Assembly (NCBI RefSeq): GCF_003385235.1
Contig: NZ_PQIA01000053.1
Span: 1-55,518, forward strand
DNA: 55,518 bases
Source of the DNA: Amycolatopsis circi
Lineage (GTDB): Bacteria > Actinomycetota > Actinomycetes > Mycobacteriales > Pseudonocardiaceae
Reading direction: 5' to 3'
Shown: piece after piece, positions 43,846 through 51,170 of the stretch
Layout: every line of letters begins with the position of its first letter
Numbering within the stretch: the stretch's first letter is position 1
Program-made: the position numbers and the translations under genes
The notes under the pieces: model-generated
What the model saw: the letters and a program-made list of their open reading frames with translations, nothing else
Database searches by the model: none
What the model was told of the DNA's origin: nothing

Positions 43846-43883
43846 GTGTTGATCACGGTTAGAACCGTGATCAACACTCACGA
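43840..43883. repeat. Palindromic element, family A, copy A4 (perfect)
   Basis: 44 bp with perfect 21-nt arms around AG. Both convergent genes end inside it: each arm supplies TCG TGA, the last Ser codon and stop of the oxidase (43843-43845) and of the SDR gene on the other strand (43878-43880). Confidence 0.95.
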
Positions 43884-44777
43884 CCCGAAGTAGTGCTCCT
43901 CCGCCAGATCTTCAAGCAGCCCAGGCTGTTCCGGCTTCCAGCCAAGCAGTTCACGCGTGCGCGCGGCGGACGTCGGCGCGTCCATCTGCACCATCGGCGC
44001 CAGGAACGCGAAGTGCGCCGGAGCTTCCTCCGGCGTGATGGACTTCGCCGGGACACCGAGCCGCGCGCCGATCGTCTCGGCGATCTGCCGGAGCGAGAGG
44101 GCTTCGTCGCCGACCGCGTGCAGTACGACCCCGGCCGGGGCACTCTCCAATGCCAGCCGGTAGAGCCGAGCCGCGTCGAGCGTGTGGCCCGCGGACCAGC
44201 GGTTCGCCCCTTCGCCGACGTACGGCGACACCCCGGCCGCGCGGGCGAAACGGATCATGGTCGGAACGAAACCGTGCTTGTCGAGCGAGCTGTGCACCGA
44301 CGGCGGCAGCCGCACGACTGACGACCGGACGCCGCGATCGGCGAGCCCGAGCACGTAGTTCTCCGCGTCGACCCGCGGACCGCTGGGAAGCCGGTCGTCC
44401 TCGACGGCAGTGCGGCCGAGCCCGGCGAACATCAGGGTTCCGGAGGTCGCGACCAGTGGTTTCCCGGTGCCGGCGAGGGCTTCGCCGAGTGCCTTCAGCG
44501 CGGTGAGATCCGCGTCGGCAGCTCCGGCCAGCTCGCCGCGGGCCATCAGGTCGTGCTTGAACGCCAGGTGCACGACGCCGTCCGCCTCGGCGGCCGCCGC
44601 GCGCAAGCCGTCGAGGTCGTCGAGGTCGCCGCGCCGCACCTGCGCGCCGCGTTCGGCGAGCGTCGCGGCGGAGGCGTCCGACCGGGCGAGGCCGACCACC
44701 TCGTGCCCGGCGGCGAGCAGTTCAGGGACGAGAGCCGAGCCGACGTGCCCGCTGGCTCCGGTGACGAAAACCCGCAT
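43878..44777 (-). CDS. NAD(P)-dependent epimerase/dehydratase-like SDR
   Basis: 299 residues from ATG 44777 with AAGGAAGG upstream. Extended-SDR start MRVFVTGASGHVGSALVPELLAAGHEVVGLARS (in parts; GxxGxxG). VVHLAFKHDLM and LVATSGTLMFAG carry the Ser region; the usual YxxxK is not clear (VDAENYVLGLADRGVRSSVVRLP in its place), which suggests an atypical member. HAVGDEALSLRQIAETIGARLGVP is the substrate-side segment. Function unknown. Divergent to a TetR gene with two operator-like palindromes between, so it is the probable target of that regulator. The C terminus YFGS ends inside palindrome A4. Confidence 0.85.
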   Translation of the reverse strand: MRVFVTGASGHVGSALVPELLAAGHEVVGLARSDASAATLAERGAQVRRGDLDDLDGLRAAAAEADGVVHLAFKHDLMARGELAGAADADLTALKALGEALAGTGKPLVATSGTLMFAGLGRTAVEDDRLPSGPRVDAENYVLGLADRGVRSSVVRLPPSVHSSLDKHGFVPTMIRFARAAGVSPYVGEGANRWSAGHTLDAARLYRLALESAPAGVVLHAVGDEALSLRQIAETIGARLGVPAKSITPEEAPAHFAFLAPMVQMDAPTSAARTRELLGWKPEQPGLLEDLAEEHYFGS

Positions 44778-44795
44778 GGGCCTTCCTTTCACTGT

Positions 44796-44846
44796 TGATG
44801 ACACCTAGTGCCATCACAGTACGCCTGATGTCATCCGGTGTCATCA
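44796..44846. promoter_or_regulatory. Two operator-like palindromes for the adjacent TetR regulator
   Basis: Site 1 (44796-44816): TGATGACA, 5 bp, TGCCATCA. Site 2 (44826-44846): TGATGTCA, 5 bp, TGTCATCA. Both are 21 bp with one mismatch per arm pair, 9 bp apart, in the gap between divergent SDR and TetR genes. Confidence 0.7.
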
Positions 44847-44861
44847 CCTAGACTGGACGGC

Positions 44862-45434
44862 ATGGGCCGCTGGGAACCGAACGCACGCCAACGCTTGGAG
44901 CGGGCCGCGCTCGACCTGTTCACCGAACGCGGCTACGACCAGACCACGGTCGCCGAAATCGCCGAACGCGCCGGTCTCACGAAACGGACCTTCTTCCGCT
45001 ATTTCGCCGACAAACGGGAAGTGCTGTTCGGTGGGCAGGAGGAACTGACCCGGCTGTTCTCCGAAGGCATCGCCGGGACGCCAGCGGACGCGACGCCGTT
45101 CGAAGCGGTCGGCGGGGCATTGGATGCCGTCGCCGCGGTTTTCACCGGCGAGCGGCTTGCTCCGGCCCGGCAACGGCAGCCGGTCGTGGCGGCGAACAGC
45201 GACCTGCTGGAGCGCGAATTGCTCAAGCGCACCAAGCTGGTCGCGGCCATGCACGACGCGCTCGCCGCGCACGGAGTCGGCGAACCGACCGCGACCGTCG
45301 CGGCCGAATTGGGCTGCCTCGCGTTCGGCATGGCTTTCCACCGCTGGATCGAGGCGGGAAATCGGCGGGAGTTCGGCGCGCTGGCGGGCGAAGCGCTCGA
45401 CGAATTGCGCACCGCGACCGCGGCCCTCGGTTAA
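44862..45434 (+). CDS. TetR-family regulator
   Basis: 190 residues from ATG 44862. N-terminal helix-turn-helix: RQRLERAALDLFTERGYDQTTVAEIAERAGLTKRTFFRYFADKREVLFGG (in parts). The C-terminal ligand domain (about 60-190) is generic, with LLERELLKRTKLVAAMHDAL and AFGMAFHRWIEAGN. Probably represses itself and the divergent SDR gene through the paired palindromes upstream. Its TAA stop overlaps a TAA on the other strand (TTAA) belonging to a decayed copy of the tmk gene end. Confidence 0.88.
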   Translation: MGRWEPNARQRLERAALDLFTERGYDQTTVAEIAERAGLTKRTFFRYFADKREVLFGGQEELTRLFSEGIAGTPADATPFEAVGGALDAVAAVFTGERLAPARQRQPVVAANSDLLERELLKRTKLVAAMHDALAAHGVGEPTATVAAELGCLAFGMAFHRWIEAGNRREFGALAGEALDELRTATAALG

Positions 45435-45651
45435 GAAAGCAGCGACTTCGCCAACGCCAGCCACGCCGTCCAGCACCTGCCACGGCGCAAGCCACGACTC
45501 CGCAGCCCACTCGTCGTACACCGCGGCATAGCGCTGCTGCAGCGAATCGTCCGACCCCGCCCGGCGCACTGCCCACTAGGTCAAGGCAGGAAATCGGCGC
45601 GCTGGCCGTCGAAGCGCTCGATGGATTGCGGCCAGCGACCGCAGCCTTGGG
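45435..45651. pseudogene. Decayed tandem copy of the TetR/tmk 3'-3' junction
   Basis: From 45432 the sequence repeats the end of tmk (as found at 45653), with a 14-bp deletion near the start and a larger one after the block GCGAATCGTCCGAC. From about 45580 it repeats the end of the TetR gene with an 11-bp deletion and runs into the true TTAA junction at 45652-45655. The offset is 221 bp. Both parts are broken and have no start signals. Confidence 0.88.
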
Positions 45652-46293
45652 TTAAGAAAGCAGCGACTTCGCCAACGTCGGCAAGTCAACCCCAGCCACG
45701 CCGTCCAGCACATGCCACGGCGCGAGCCACGACTCCGCGGCCAACTCGTCGTATACCGCGGCACAACGCTGCTGCAGCGAATCGTCCGACTCGAACGCGT
45801 CACGCACCCTCGCCGCATCCGACTCCGCACGGCGCACTGCCCGCTCGGCAGCGACCTCCGGGCTCACCCGCAGCAGCAGATGCGCGTCCGGCCGCGGCAA
45901 GCCGAACCGCGTCACCTCGAGGTCCCAAACCCACTGCACCACAGCGCCATCCGCGTGCTCGCGCAGGCGCGCGGCGGCGTACGCGGCGTTCGAGGCGACG
46001 TAGCGGTCCAGCAGGACCACGTCGTTGGCCGCGAGCAGTTCGCGGATCTCGTCGGCGGCGCCGCTGCGGTCGAGGGCGTAAAGCATCGCCATCCCGTATA
46101 CCGAATCGGCGAGGTCGCCGTGCCCGCGATGCAGCGCTTCCCGCACCAGGTCGGCATGCACGCTGCGGCCATAACGCGGGAAGTCGAGACTGCCCACGCT
46201 CGCGCCAGCGTCCTTCAGCGCAGCAGTCAGCCCCTCGGACAGCGTGCGCTTGCCCGCGCCGTCCAGACCTTCGATTACGACCAGTCGCCCCAC
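45652..46293 (-). CDS. tmk: dTMP kinase (thymidylate kinase)
   Basis: 213 residues from a GTG. P-loop VVIEGLDGAGKRTLSEGL, LDFPRYGRSVHADLVREALHRGHGDLADSVYGMAMLYALDR (in parts), VVLLDRYVASNAAYAAARL (the DR motif), and PRPDAHLLLRVSPEVAAERAVRR near the lid. Phosphorylates dTMP to dTDP for DNA synthesis. GAGKRTL and the short lid match the mycobacterial enzyme Rv3247c. Its 3' end has been copied once toward the TetR gene. In mycobacteria it directly precedes mtrA; here it is displaced by about 6.6 kb. No strong ribosome binding site; the upstream gene's position does not suggest coupling. Confidence 0.93.
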   Translation of the reverse strand: MGRLVVIEGLDGAGKRTLSEGLTAALKDAGASVGSLDFPRYGRSVHADLVREALHRGHGDLADSVYGMAMLYALDRSGAADEIRELLAANDVVLLDRYVASNAAYAAARLREHADGAVVQWVWDLEVTRFGLPRPDAHLLLRVSPEVAAERAVRRAESDAARVRDAFESDDSLQQRCAAVYDELAAESWLAPWHVLDGVAGVDLPTLAKSLLS

Positions 46294-46319
46294 GCCGTCG
46301 AAGATACTTGGTGGCGTGC

Positions 46320-46664
46320 TCAGGCCGTCTCGCGGCGCGCTCGGACGTAGCCGAAGTAACCCACCGGCACCGCGACCAGCAGCCCGGCGAGGCACAGCAG
46401 CGGAATCCAGTCGTCGCTGTGCGGCTGCGCGGGCGTGCTTTGGCCGTCCCGGGGGACGACCTCGCTGCGCGGCACGGCCGTAAGGTGGGCGTTGCCGGTG
46501 TCGGCGGGCTGCGCCGCGCCCGCGCCCGGTGCCGACACCGGCAACGCCAGGCCCGTGAACGCTACGAGAAGCAGCAAGCGTCCGACGTGCCTTCGGCAAG
46601 TGGTCGAGGACCGCCGGACCCGCCCGGCAGTGCTCCCCACGTGATTCGGTTTCCCCAAGCCCAT
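46320..46664 (-). CDS. Small secreted/anchored protein with C-terminal membrane helix
   Basis: 114 residues, GGGAGGTGCGTC before the ATG. A basic N terminus, a hydrophobic signal segment (VGRLLLLVAFTGLALPVSA), a short polar region and a second helix (IPLLCLAGLLVAVPVGYFGYV) with an Arg-rich end, so it is probably exported and anchored at its C terminus. No family recognised. The stretch encoding ALPVSA to ADTGNA contains an 18-bp perfect inverted repeat (46488-46505 with 46531-46548). The gene lies 26 bp upstream of tmk on the same strand. Confidence 0.7.
   Translation of the reverse strand: MGLGKPNHVGSTAGRVRRSSTTCRRHVGRLLLLVAFTGLALPVSAPGAGAAQPADTGNAHLTAVPRSEVVPRDGQSTPAQPHSDDWIPLLCLAGLLVAVPVGYFGYVRARRETA
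46488..46548. repeat. 18-bp perfect inverted repeat inside a coding region
   Basis: GGCGTTGCCGGTGTCGGC (46488-46505) is complemented exactly at 46531-46548 with a 25-nt loop. It lies within the gene at 46320-46664 and would form a strong hairpin in its mRNA. Confidence 0.9.
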
Positions 46665-46901
46665 GACGCACCTCCCGCCTAGACGTGGCCAGTGGTGGTC
46701 ACAACGGTGAACCGGTCGATCACGCCGAGCAAGATGCCTGTCCGGCGACGGGGGTGTTCCGGGTCGGCGGTGGAACACGGAACGGTTACCCTTCCGTGGC
46801 CAAGCACACCAAACGGGGGCCGGACCCGTTACCGCGCGCTGCTAACGTGAACGTTCCGCGGCATTCACGCCCAGCGCGCGGGCGGCGTTGAAGGGACAGC
46901 G

Positions 46902-47894
46902 GTGGCACGAGACGGGGATGGCCCACTGATCATGGAACCTGGCCGGCGCGGCGCGAGTGAACTGCCGCCCGAGCTCGGCGAAGCACTGCGATCCGGAGAA
47001 TTCCACCAGGCGCTGCGGCTCGCGATCGCCCATCGCGGCCTGTCGCTCGCCCGGCTGCGGGCGCACCTCGCGCTCCGCGGCGTCCACATCGGACAGTCGA
47101 CGCTGAGCTACTGGCAGCGCGGGCTGCGCCAGCCCGAGGTGCCGAAGGCGCTGCCCGCGGTCCGCGCGCTGGAGTCGGTGCTCCAGCTGCCGGCGGACTC
47201 GCTGGTGGTGCTGATCGGCCCGCGCACGGCGCGGCCGCGCGGGCACCAGGCGGCGGCGTCGTTCCACGACCTGCGCTCGGGCGAGATGGGCGCGATCGTC
47301 GAGCAGCTGATGAGCGACCTCGGCGCGCCGCCGACGTCCCGGCAGTCGAATTCCGACCTGGAAATGCTGTCGGTGCACGACCAGATCACCATCGACGAAC
47401 AGCAGCACCAGGTGAAATTCCGGACCCGGCTGGTCACCCGCGCGCGGCGGCACGGCCCGGACCGGTACGTGGCCGTCTACAACGGCGACCCCGGCTGCCG
47501 GATCGACGACGTCGAGCTGATCACCGCGGAAGGCTGCCGCGTCGGCCGGATCCGCAGGCACCCGGCCCGCGAGACGATGGCGACGGAGCTGCTTTTCGAC
47601 CGGAAGCTCGCCGAGGGCGAGATCCACGTTTTCTGCTTCGAAATCCACGACAATTCCGCCGTGACGTTCCCCGGGTATTACCGGATGCTGCGCGACCAGT
47701 GCGCGAGCTATCTGCTGCAACTGCAGTTCGCGCCGAGCGCGATGCCCGCCCGGATCACGCGCGAAGTCCGCGCCCGCGACGACGCCCTGCCGGTCGAGGC
47801 GGAGGAATTGCCGTGCGACACCGGCGGCGTGACGAGCGGGTATTTCCGCGACACCGGACCGGGGCTGGCCGGCATCGCGGTGGAATGGAACTGA
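46902..47894 (+). CDS. Helix-turn-helix protein with actinobacterial C-terminal domain
   Basis: 330 residues, GTG with AAGGGACAGC upstream. A DNA-binding region at about 35-100: QALRLAIAHRGLSLARLRAHL, QSTLSYWQRGLRQPEVPKALP and ALESVLQLPADSLVVLIG, an XRE-like pattern. The C-terminal 200 residues include LEMLSVHDQITIDEQQHQVKFRTRLV, VYNGDPGCRIDDVELITAEGCRVGRI and FCFEIHDNSAVTFPGYYRML (all in parts), an all-beta-looking domain I have seen only as uncharacterised. No signal peptide. Likely a regulator; target unknown. A candidate -10, TAACGT, lies about 60 bp upstream. Confidence 0.75.
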   Translation: MARDGDGPLIMEPGRRGASELPPELGEALRSGEFHQALRLAIAHRGLSLARLRAHLALRGVHIGQSTLSYWQRGLRQPEVPKALPAVRALESVLQLPADSLVVLIGPRTARPRGHQAAASFHDLRSGEMGAIVEQLMSDLGAPPTSRQSNSDLEMLSVHDQITIDEQQHQVKFRTRLVTRARRHGPDRYVAVYNGDPGCRIDDVELITAEGCRVGRIRRHPARETMATELLFDRKLAEGEIHVFCFEIHDNSAVTFPGYYRMLRDQCASYLLQLQFAPSAMPARITREVRARDDALPVEAEELPCDTGGVTSGYFRDTGPGLAGIAVEWN

Positions 47895-47962
47895 GCTTTA
47901 TCGGCTCTTCGCAAATGAGGGTGCGGCCCTGAGCTTGTCGGGCCCTTTGGCGGCGGCCGGTC

Positions 47963-48607
47963 TCAGTCGCCGGCGGACGCCCCTGGTCCCGTCACGGCGT
48001 ACCGGGTGGCGATGGTGCGGACGGCCTCGTCGACTACCTGGGCGACGCGTTCGGCGCTCACCTCCCAGTCCGGCACCAGGAGTGTCGGCCAGAAGACGTA
48101 GTTGGAGATCATGCCCAGGAACTGGGTGGCCGCGAGGTCCACGTCCTCGACCCGCACCGTTCCCGCCTCGTGCTCAGCCAGAAGATAGCTGCGCACGGAC
48201 TCGAAGTAGGGCATCTTCCCGCGCGAGAACTGCGCATGGGCCAGTTCGGGGAATCGCGGCAGCTCCGCGATGACGATCCGGAACAGGTCGGTCATCTGGG
48301 GCCGGCTCAGCAACTGGGCATAACGGCGTCCGATGGCGCTGAGCCCGTCGACGACGTTGCCCGCCGGCGGAGGTTCCTCCTCGTCAGCGGTCGACCATGA
48401 CTCGGTGACGATGGCGTCGAACAGGGCAGCCTTGCTCGGAAACTGCTTGAACAAGGTGGCCCGCGAAACGCCCGAATGCTCCGCGATCCGCGCCAGCGAC
48501 GTCCGGTCGTAGCCCAGCTCGAGAAACAGCGCGGTCGCGGCCGTCACGATCAGCGCGCGCTTTTCCTGGGCGACGCGCTGGTGATACGTCGGCACAACCC
48601 TGCTCAT
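47963..48607 (-). CDS. TetR-family repressor of the SDR-Ddn operon
   Basis: 214 residues. Helix-turn-helix: RALIVTAATALFLELGYDRTSLARIAEHSGVSRATLFKQFPSKAALFDA (in parts). The C-terminal domain is ligand-binding (DLFRIVIAELPRFPELAHAQF). Divergent to the SDR gene at 48712 with 104 bp between, which holds a sharp operator-promoter overlap at 48633-48689. That arrangement makes it the probable repressor of the SDR and nitroreductase-like genes and of itself. Confidence 0.9.
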   Translation of the reverse strand: MSRVVPTYHQRVAQEKRALIVTAATALFLELGYDRTSLARIAEHSGVSRATLFKQFPSKAALFDAIVTESWSTADEEEPPPAGNVVDGLSAIGRRYAQLLSRPQMTDLFRIVIAELPRFPELAHAQFSRGKMPYFESVRSYLLAEHEAGTVRVEDVDLAATQFLGMISNYVFWPTLLVPDWEVSAERVAQVVDEAVRTIATRYAVTGPGASAGD

Positions 48608-48632
48608 GGGCTGAGGCTACGAGGTGAGTGGC

Positions 48633-48689
48633 TTGACTCGCCACTGCCGCCGCCCTAGCGTTGGGGTGGTGAGTCGATCGGCTCACCAC
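48633..48689 (+). promoter_or_regulatory. Promoter and TetR operator of the SDR-Ddn operon
   Basis: TTGACT (48633-48638), 17 bp, TAGCGT (48656-48661). The palindrome GTGGTGAG-8 bp-CTCACCAC (48666-48689, perfect 8-bp arms) covers the predicted start site. A second partial palindrome, AGTGGC...GCCACT, overlaps the -35. Confidence 0.7.
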
Positions 48690-48711
48690 TCACGTACCGA
48701 AGGAACATTCG

Positions 48712-49491
48712 ATGTCCCGCTTCGACAACCAGACCGTGCTCGTGACCGGTGGAGCCGGCGGCCAGGGCTCGAGCCACGTACGCGCCTTTCACGCGGAGGG
48801 CGCGAACGTGGTGATCGGCGGCATCGACGCGCAACGCGGCACCGCTCTCGCCGACGAACTCGGACCCCGCGCTCGCTTCGCCCTCCTTGACGTCACCGAC
48901 GAAAGTTCGTGGTCCGCCGCCGTGCTAGCCGCCGAGAGCGCTTTCGGCGCCCTGAACGTGCTCGTCAACAACGCGGGCGTGCAGAATCCGCCAGCAACAA
49001 TCGAGAACACGGACCAGGCCACGTGGTCGCGCATCCTCGACATCAACCTCACCGGGATCTTCCTCGGCATCAAGATCGCGACCCCCGCTCTTCGCCGCGC
49101 GGCAGGGGGAGCCATCGTCAACGTCGCCTCGATCATGGGCCTGAGCGGCACGGCGCACTACGCGCCGTACGTCGCCAGCAAGTGGGCCGTGCGAGGCCTG
49201 ACCCAAACCGCAGCGCTCGAACTCGGCCGCGACCACATTCGCGTGAACACCATCCACCCTGGCGTGATCTCGACCCCCTTCATCCACGAACCAGCGGCCG
49301 GTGCCACCGCGGCGATCGCCGACTTCTACTCACCCGAGCCGTTCGCCGTCCCCCGGCTCGGGGAACCGGCCGACGTCACCCGGCTTCTCCTGTTCCTCGC
49401 GTCATCGGACGCGTCGTTCATCACCGGGTCGGAGTACGTCATCGACGGCGGACTCCTCCTCGGCCCCGCCCTCCAGGCCCAGACCGCATGA
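48712..49491 (+). CDS. Short-chain dehydrogenase/reductase
   Basis: 259 residues, AAGGAACATTCG before the ATG. Cofactor loop VLVTGGAGGQGSSHVRAF (TGxxxGxG), DVTDESSW, LVNNAGVQNPP (NNAG), catalytic Ser in VNVASIMGLSG and YVASKWA (YxxxK), then IHPGVISTPF and the C-terminal GSEYVIDGGLLLGP. Close in pattern to 3-alpha(20-beta)-hydroxysteroid or glucose dehydrogenase-like SDRs; the substrate is not determinable. First gene of a two-gene operon, coupled to the Ddn-like gene and controlled by the divergent TetR gene. Confidence 0.92.
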   Translation: MSRFDNQTVLVTGGAGGQGSSHVRAFHAEGANVVIGGIDAQRGTALADELGPRARFALLDVTDESSWSAAVLAAESAFGALNVLVNNAGVQNPPATIENTDQATWSRILDINLTGIFLGIKIATPALRRAAGGAIVNVASIMGLSGTAHYAPYVASKWAVRGLTQTAALELGRDHIRVNTIHPGVISTPFIHEPAAGATAAIADFYSPEPFAVPRLGEPADVTRLLLFLASSDASFITGSEYVIDGGLLLGPALQAQTA

Positions 49492-49955
49492 GCGCTCCAG
49501 GCACGAACGACTCCGCACGGGACGCATCGCTATCCCACCTGCCCGACCACGTCCGGCGAGCCATCGAGATCACCCGCGCCGCGGGCACCGGAGAACGGAT
49601 CATCGACATCACGACGCTGGGGCGCCGCACCGGCCGGCCACGCCGCATCGAGATCTTCTTCTACCGAGCCGCAGGTGCCACCTACCTGTGCAGCGGTGCC
49701 GGCGGTGCCGCGACCGACTGGCATGCGAATCTCCTCGCCAATCCCGACTTCACCTTCCACCTCAAGAACGGGATTCGCGCGGATCTGGCGGCACGGGCCA
49801 CGCCGGTCACCGACCCAGCCGAACGTCAGGCCGTGCTGGCGGAGATCGTCGCGGATCTCAATCAGCCCCACGATCCCGGCACCATCCGGCCGACCCGGCT
49901 CGAAGACTGGGCTGGGAGTCGGCTGATGCGCATCAGCTTCCGCCATCGACCGTGA
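49488..49955 (+). CDS. Ddn-family F420-dependent nitroreductase/quinone reductase-like
   Basis: 155 residues; ATG overlaps the SDR stop (ATGA). Pattern of the Ddn/PF04075 split-barrel family: IIDITTLGRRTGRPRRIEIFFYRAAGATYLCSG (in parts; the GRRTG turn binds F420 phosphate), then DWHANLLANPDFTFHLKNG and the C-terminal RPTRLEDWAGSRLMRISF. Mycobacterial members reduce quinones or nitroimidazoles with F420H2. It may work with the SDR on one compound under TetR control. Confidence 0.88.
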   Translation: MSAPGTNDSARDASLSHLPDHVRRAIEITRAAGTGERIIDITTLGRRTGRPRRIEIFFYRAAGATYLCSGAGGAATDWHANLLANPDFTFHLKNGIRADLAARATPVTDPAERQAVLAEIVADLNQPHDPGTIRPTRLEDWAGSRLMRISFRHRP

Positions 49956-50115
49956 TCCCCGTGCGCGAAGCCACCGCCGGTGAGCGCACCAATGTGTTCG
50001 CCCGCGACCGCCCTCCGCGGCTCAGCACTCGGATTCCGCGACCTCACCGACTACATCGCCAGAAGCCTGCTCGAGATTGGCGGGTTCAGTGCACGACTAC
50101 AGCAGCAACCGTGTT

Positions 50116-50580
50116 TTACCCGTCCACCCGCTCCGGCGTGCCCTTGGTGATCCGGACCAGTTCGTCGAACGTCGTCGGGAAGACGGCGTTCGGCGTCCCG
50201 GCCGCGGCCCACACCTCGGAGTACTGCCGCAACGCCTCGTCGACCACCGTCTCCAGCGGCACCGGATGCCCGACCGGCGAGACCCCGCCGATCACCTGCC
50301 CGGTCGCCACCCGCACCTCGTCCGGCTTGGCCCGGCGGATCCGGCCGCGCCCGAGCTTCGCGGCGAGCGCGTTGACGTCCACCCGATGCGCGCCACTGGT
50401 CAAGACCAGCAGCGGGGCGTCGTCGGCCAGGAAGACCAGACTGTTCGCGATCGCGCCGACCGGACAACCGAGCGCTTCCGCCGCCTCAGCCGCCGTCCGC
50501 GTGGACTGCGGGAGAGCCCGCGCCTGACCAGCGACGCCTGCCGCGTCCAGCGCGTCCTGCACGTTTCGCATTGCCGACAT
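50116..50580 (-). CDS. YbaK/ProX-type aminoacyl-tRNA editing protein
   Basis: 154 residues from ATG 50580 with GGAGGTGTGCGG upstream. TAAEAAEALGCPVGAIANSLVFLADDAPLLVLTSGAHRVD (in parts) contains the NSLVF strand and the conserved basic site; VATGQVIGGVSPVGHP is the GGxSPxGH loop. Second YbaK-fold protein in the window, but with a different N terminus from the one at 14271; probably edits another mischarged tRNA. Divergent to an XRE-cupin regulator with a perfect palindrome between, so it may be under that regulator's control. Confidence 0.88.
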   Translation of the reverse strand: MSAMRNVQDALDAAGVAGQARALPQSTRTAAEAAEALGCPVGAIANSLVFLADDAPLLVLTSGAHRVDVNALAAKLGRGRIRRAKPDEVRVATGQVIGGVSPVGHPVPLETVVDEALRQYSEVWAAAGTPNAVFPTTFDELVRITKGTPERVDG

Positions 50581-50595
50581 CCGCACACCTCCAGC

Positions 50596-50620
50596 TGTTC
50601 TGTAAACAGAACACTAGACT
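50596..50620 (+). promoter_or_regulatory. Operator palindrome and -10 of the XRE-cupin gene
   Basis: TGTTCTGTAAACAGAACA (50596-50613) is a perfect 18-bp palindrome. TAGACT at 50615-50620 is a good -10, eight bases before the GTG at 50628, pointing to a leaderless transcript whose promoter the palindrome would block. Confidence 0.75.
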
Positions 50621-50627
50621 AGGCCGA

Positions 50628-51170
50628 GTGTCGACGTCACCCGCCCCGGACGGCCGCGCGCTCGCCGCGGCGGTCGGTACCCGCATCCGGACGCTGCGCA
50701 CCCGCGCGGGCGTCGGCCTGACCACGCTCGCCGCCGACAGCGGCCTCGGCAAGGGAACGCTGTCGGAGCTGGAAAACGGTCGCCGCAACCCGACGCTGGA
50801 CACGTTGTTCGCCATCGCCACCGCGCTGTCGATCCCGTTGAGCGACTTGCTCTTCGGCGACGACGGCGTAGCGGAAGCTCACGGCGACAGCGTGGCCGCG
50901 ACCCTGCTCGGCCGCTGGGAGGACCCGGACGGCATGACCGAGGTGTACCGGCTGACGATCCACGAGCGGGTTCAGGTGTCGCATCCGCACAGCGCGGGGG
51001 TGCGGGAAGTCCTGACGGTGCTGACCGGAACGGCGGAGGTGGGACCGGTTGATGCGCCGGTGACGGTTTCCGCAGCGGGGACGCATACGTTTATCGCGGA
51101 AACGGACCATGTTTATCGCGGAATTGGCGGACCAGCTACGGCGGTGTTGACGATGCGGTATCCGCGTTAG
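50628..51170 (+). CDS. XRE-cupin transcriptional regulator
   Basis: 180 residues from a GTG. XRE helix-turn-helix: GTRIRTLRTRAGVGLTTLAADSGLGKGTLSELENGRRNPTLDTLFAIA (in parts). C-terminal cupin about 95-180: VREVLTVLTGTAEVGPV, SAAGTHTFIAETDHVYRG. Such regulators sense small metabolites through the cupin pocket. It probably controls itself and the divergent YbaK-like gene through the palindrome at 50596. The final 30 bp overlap the decayed PIN gene on the other strand. Confidence 0.9.
   Translation: MSTSPAPDGRALAAAVGTRIRTLRTRAGVGLTTLAADSGLGKGTLSELENGRRNPTLDTLFAIATALSIPLSDLLFGDDGVAEAHGDSVAATLLGRWEDPDGMTEVYRLTIHERVQVSHPHSAGVREVLTVLTGTAEVGPVDAPVTVSAAGTHTFIAETDHVYRGIGGPATAVLTMRYPR

Noticed and set aside
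49956..50115. Short frame from ATG 49992 reading GFRDLTDYIARSLLEIGG
   Set aside because: No ribosome binding site, overlaps the YbaK-like gene end, and no recognisable family.
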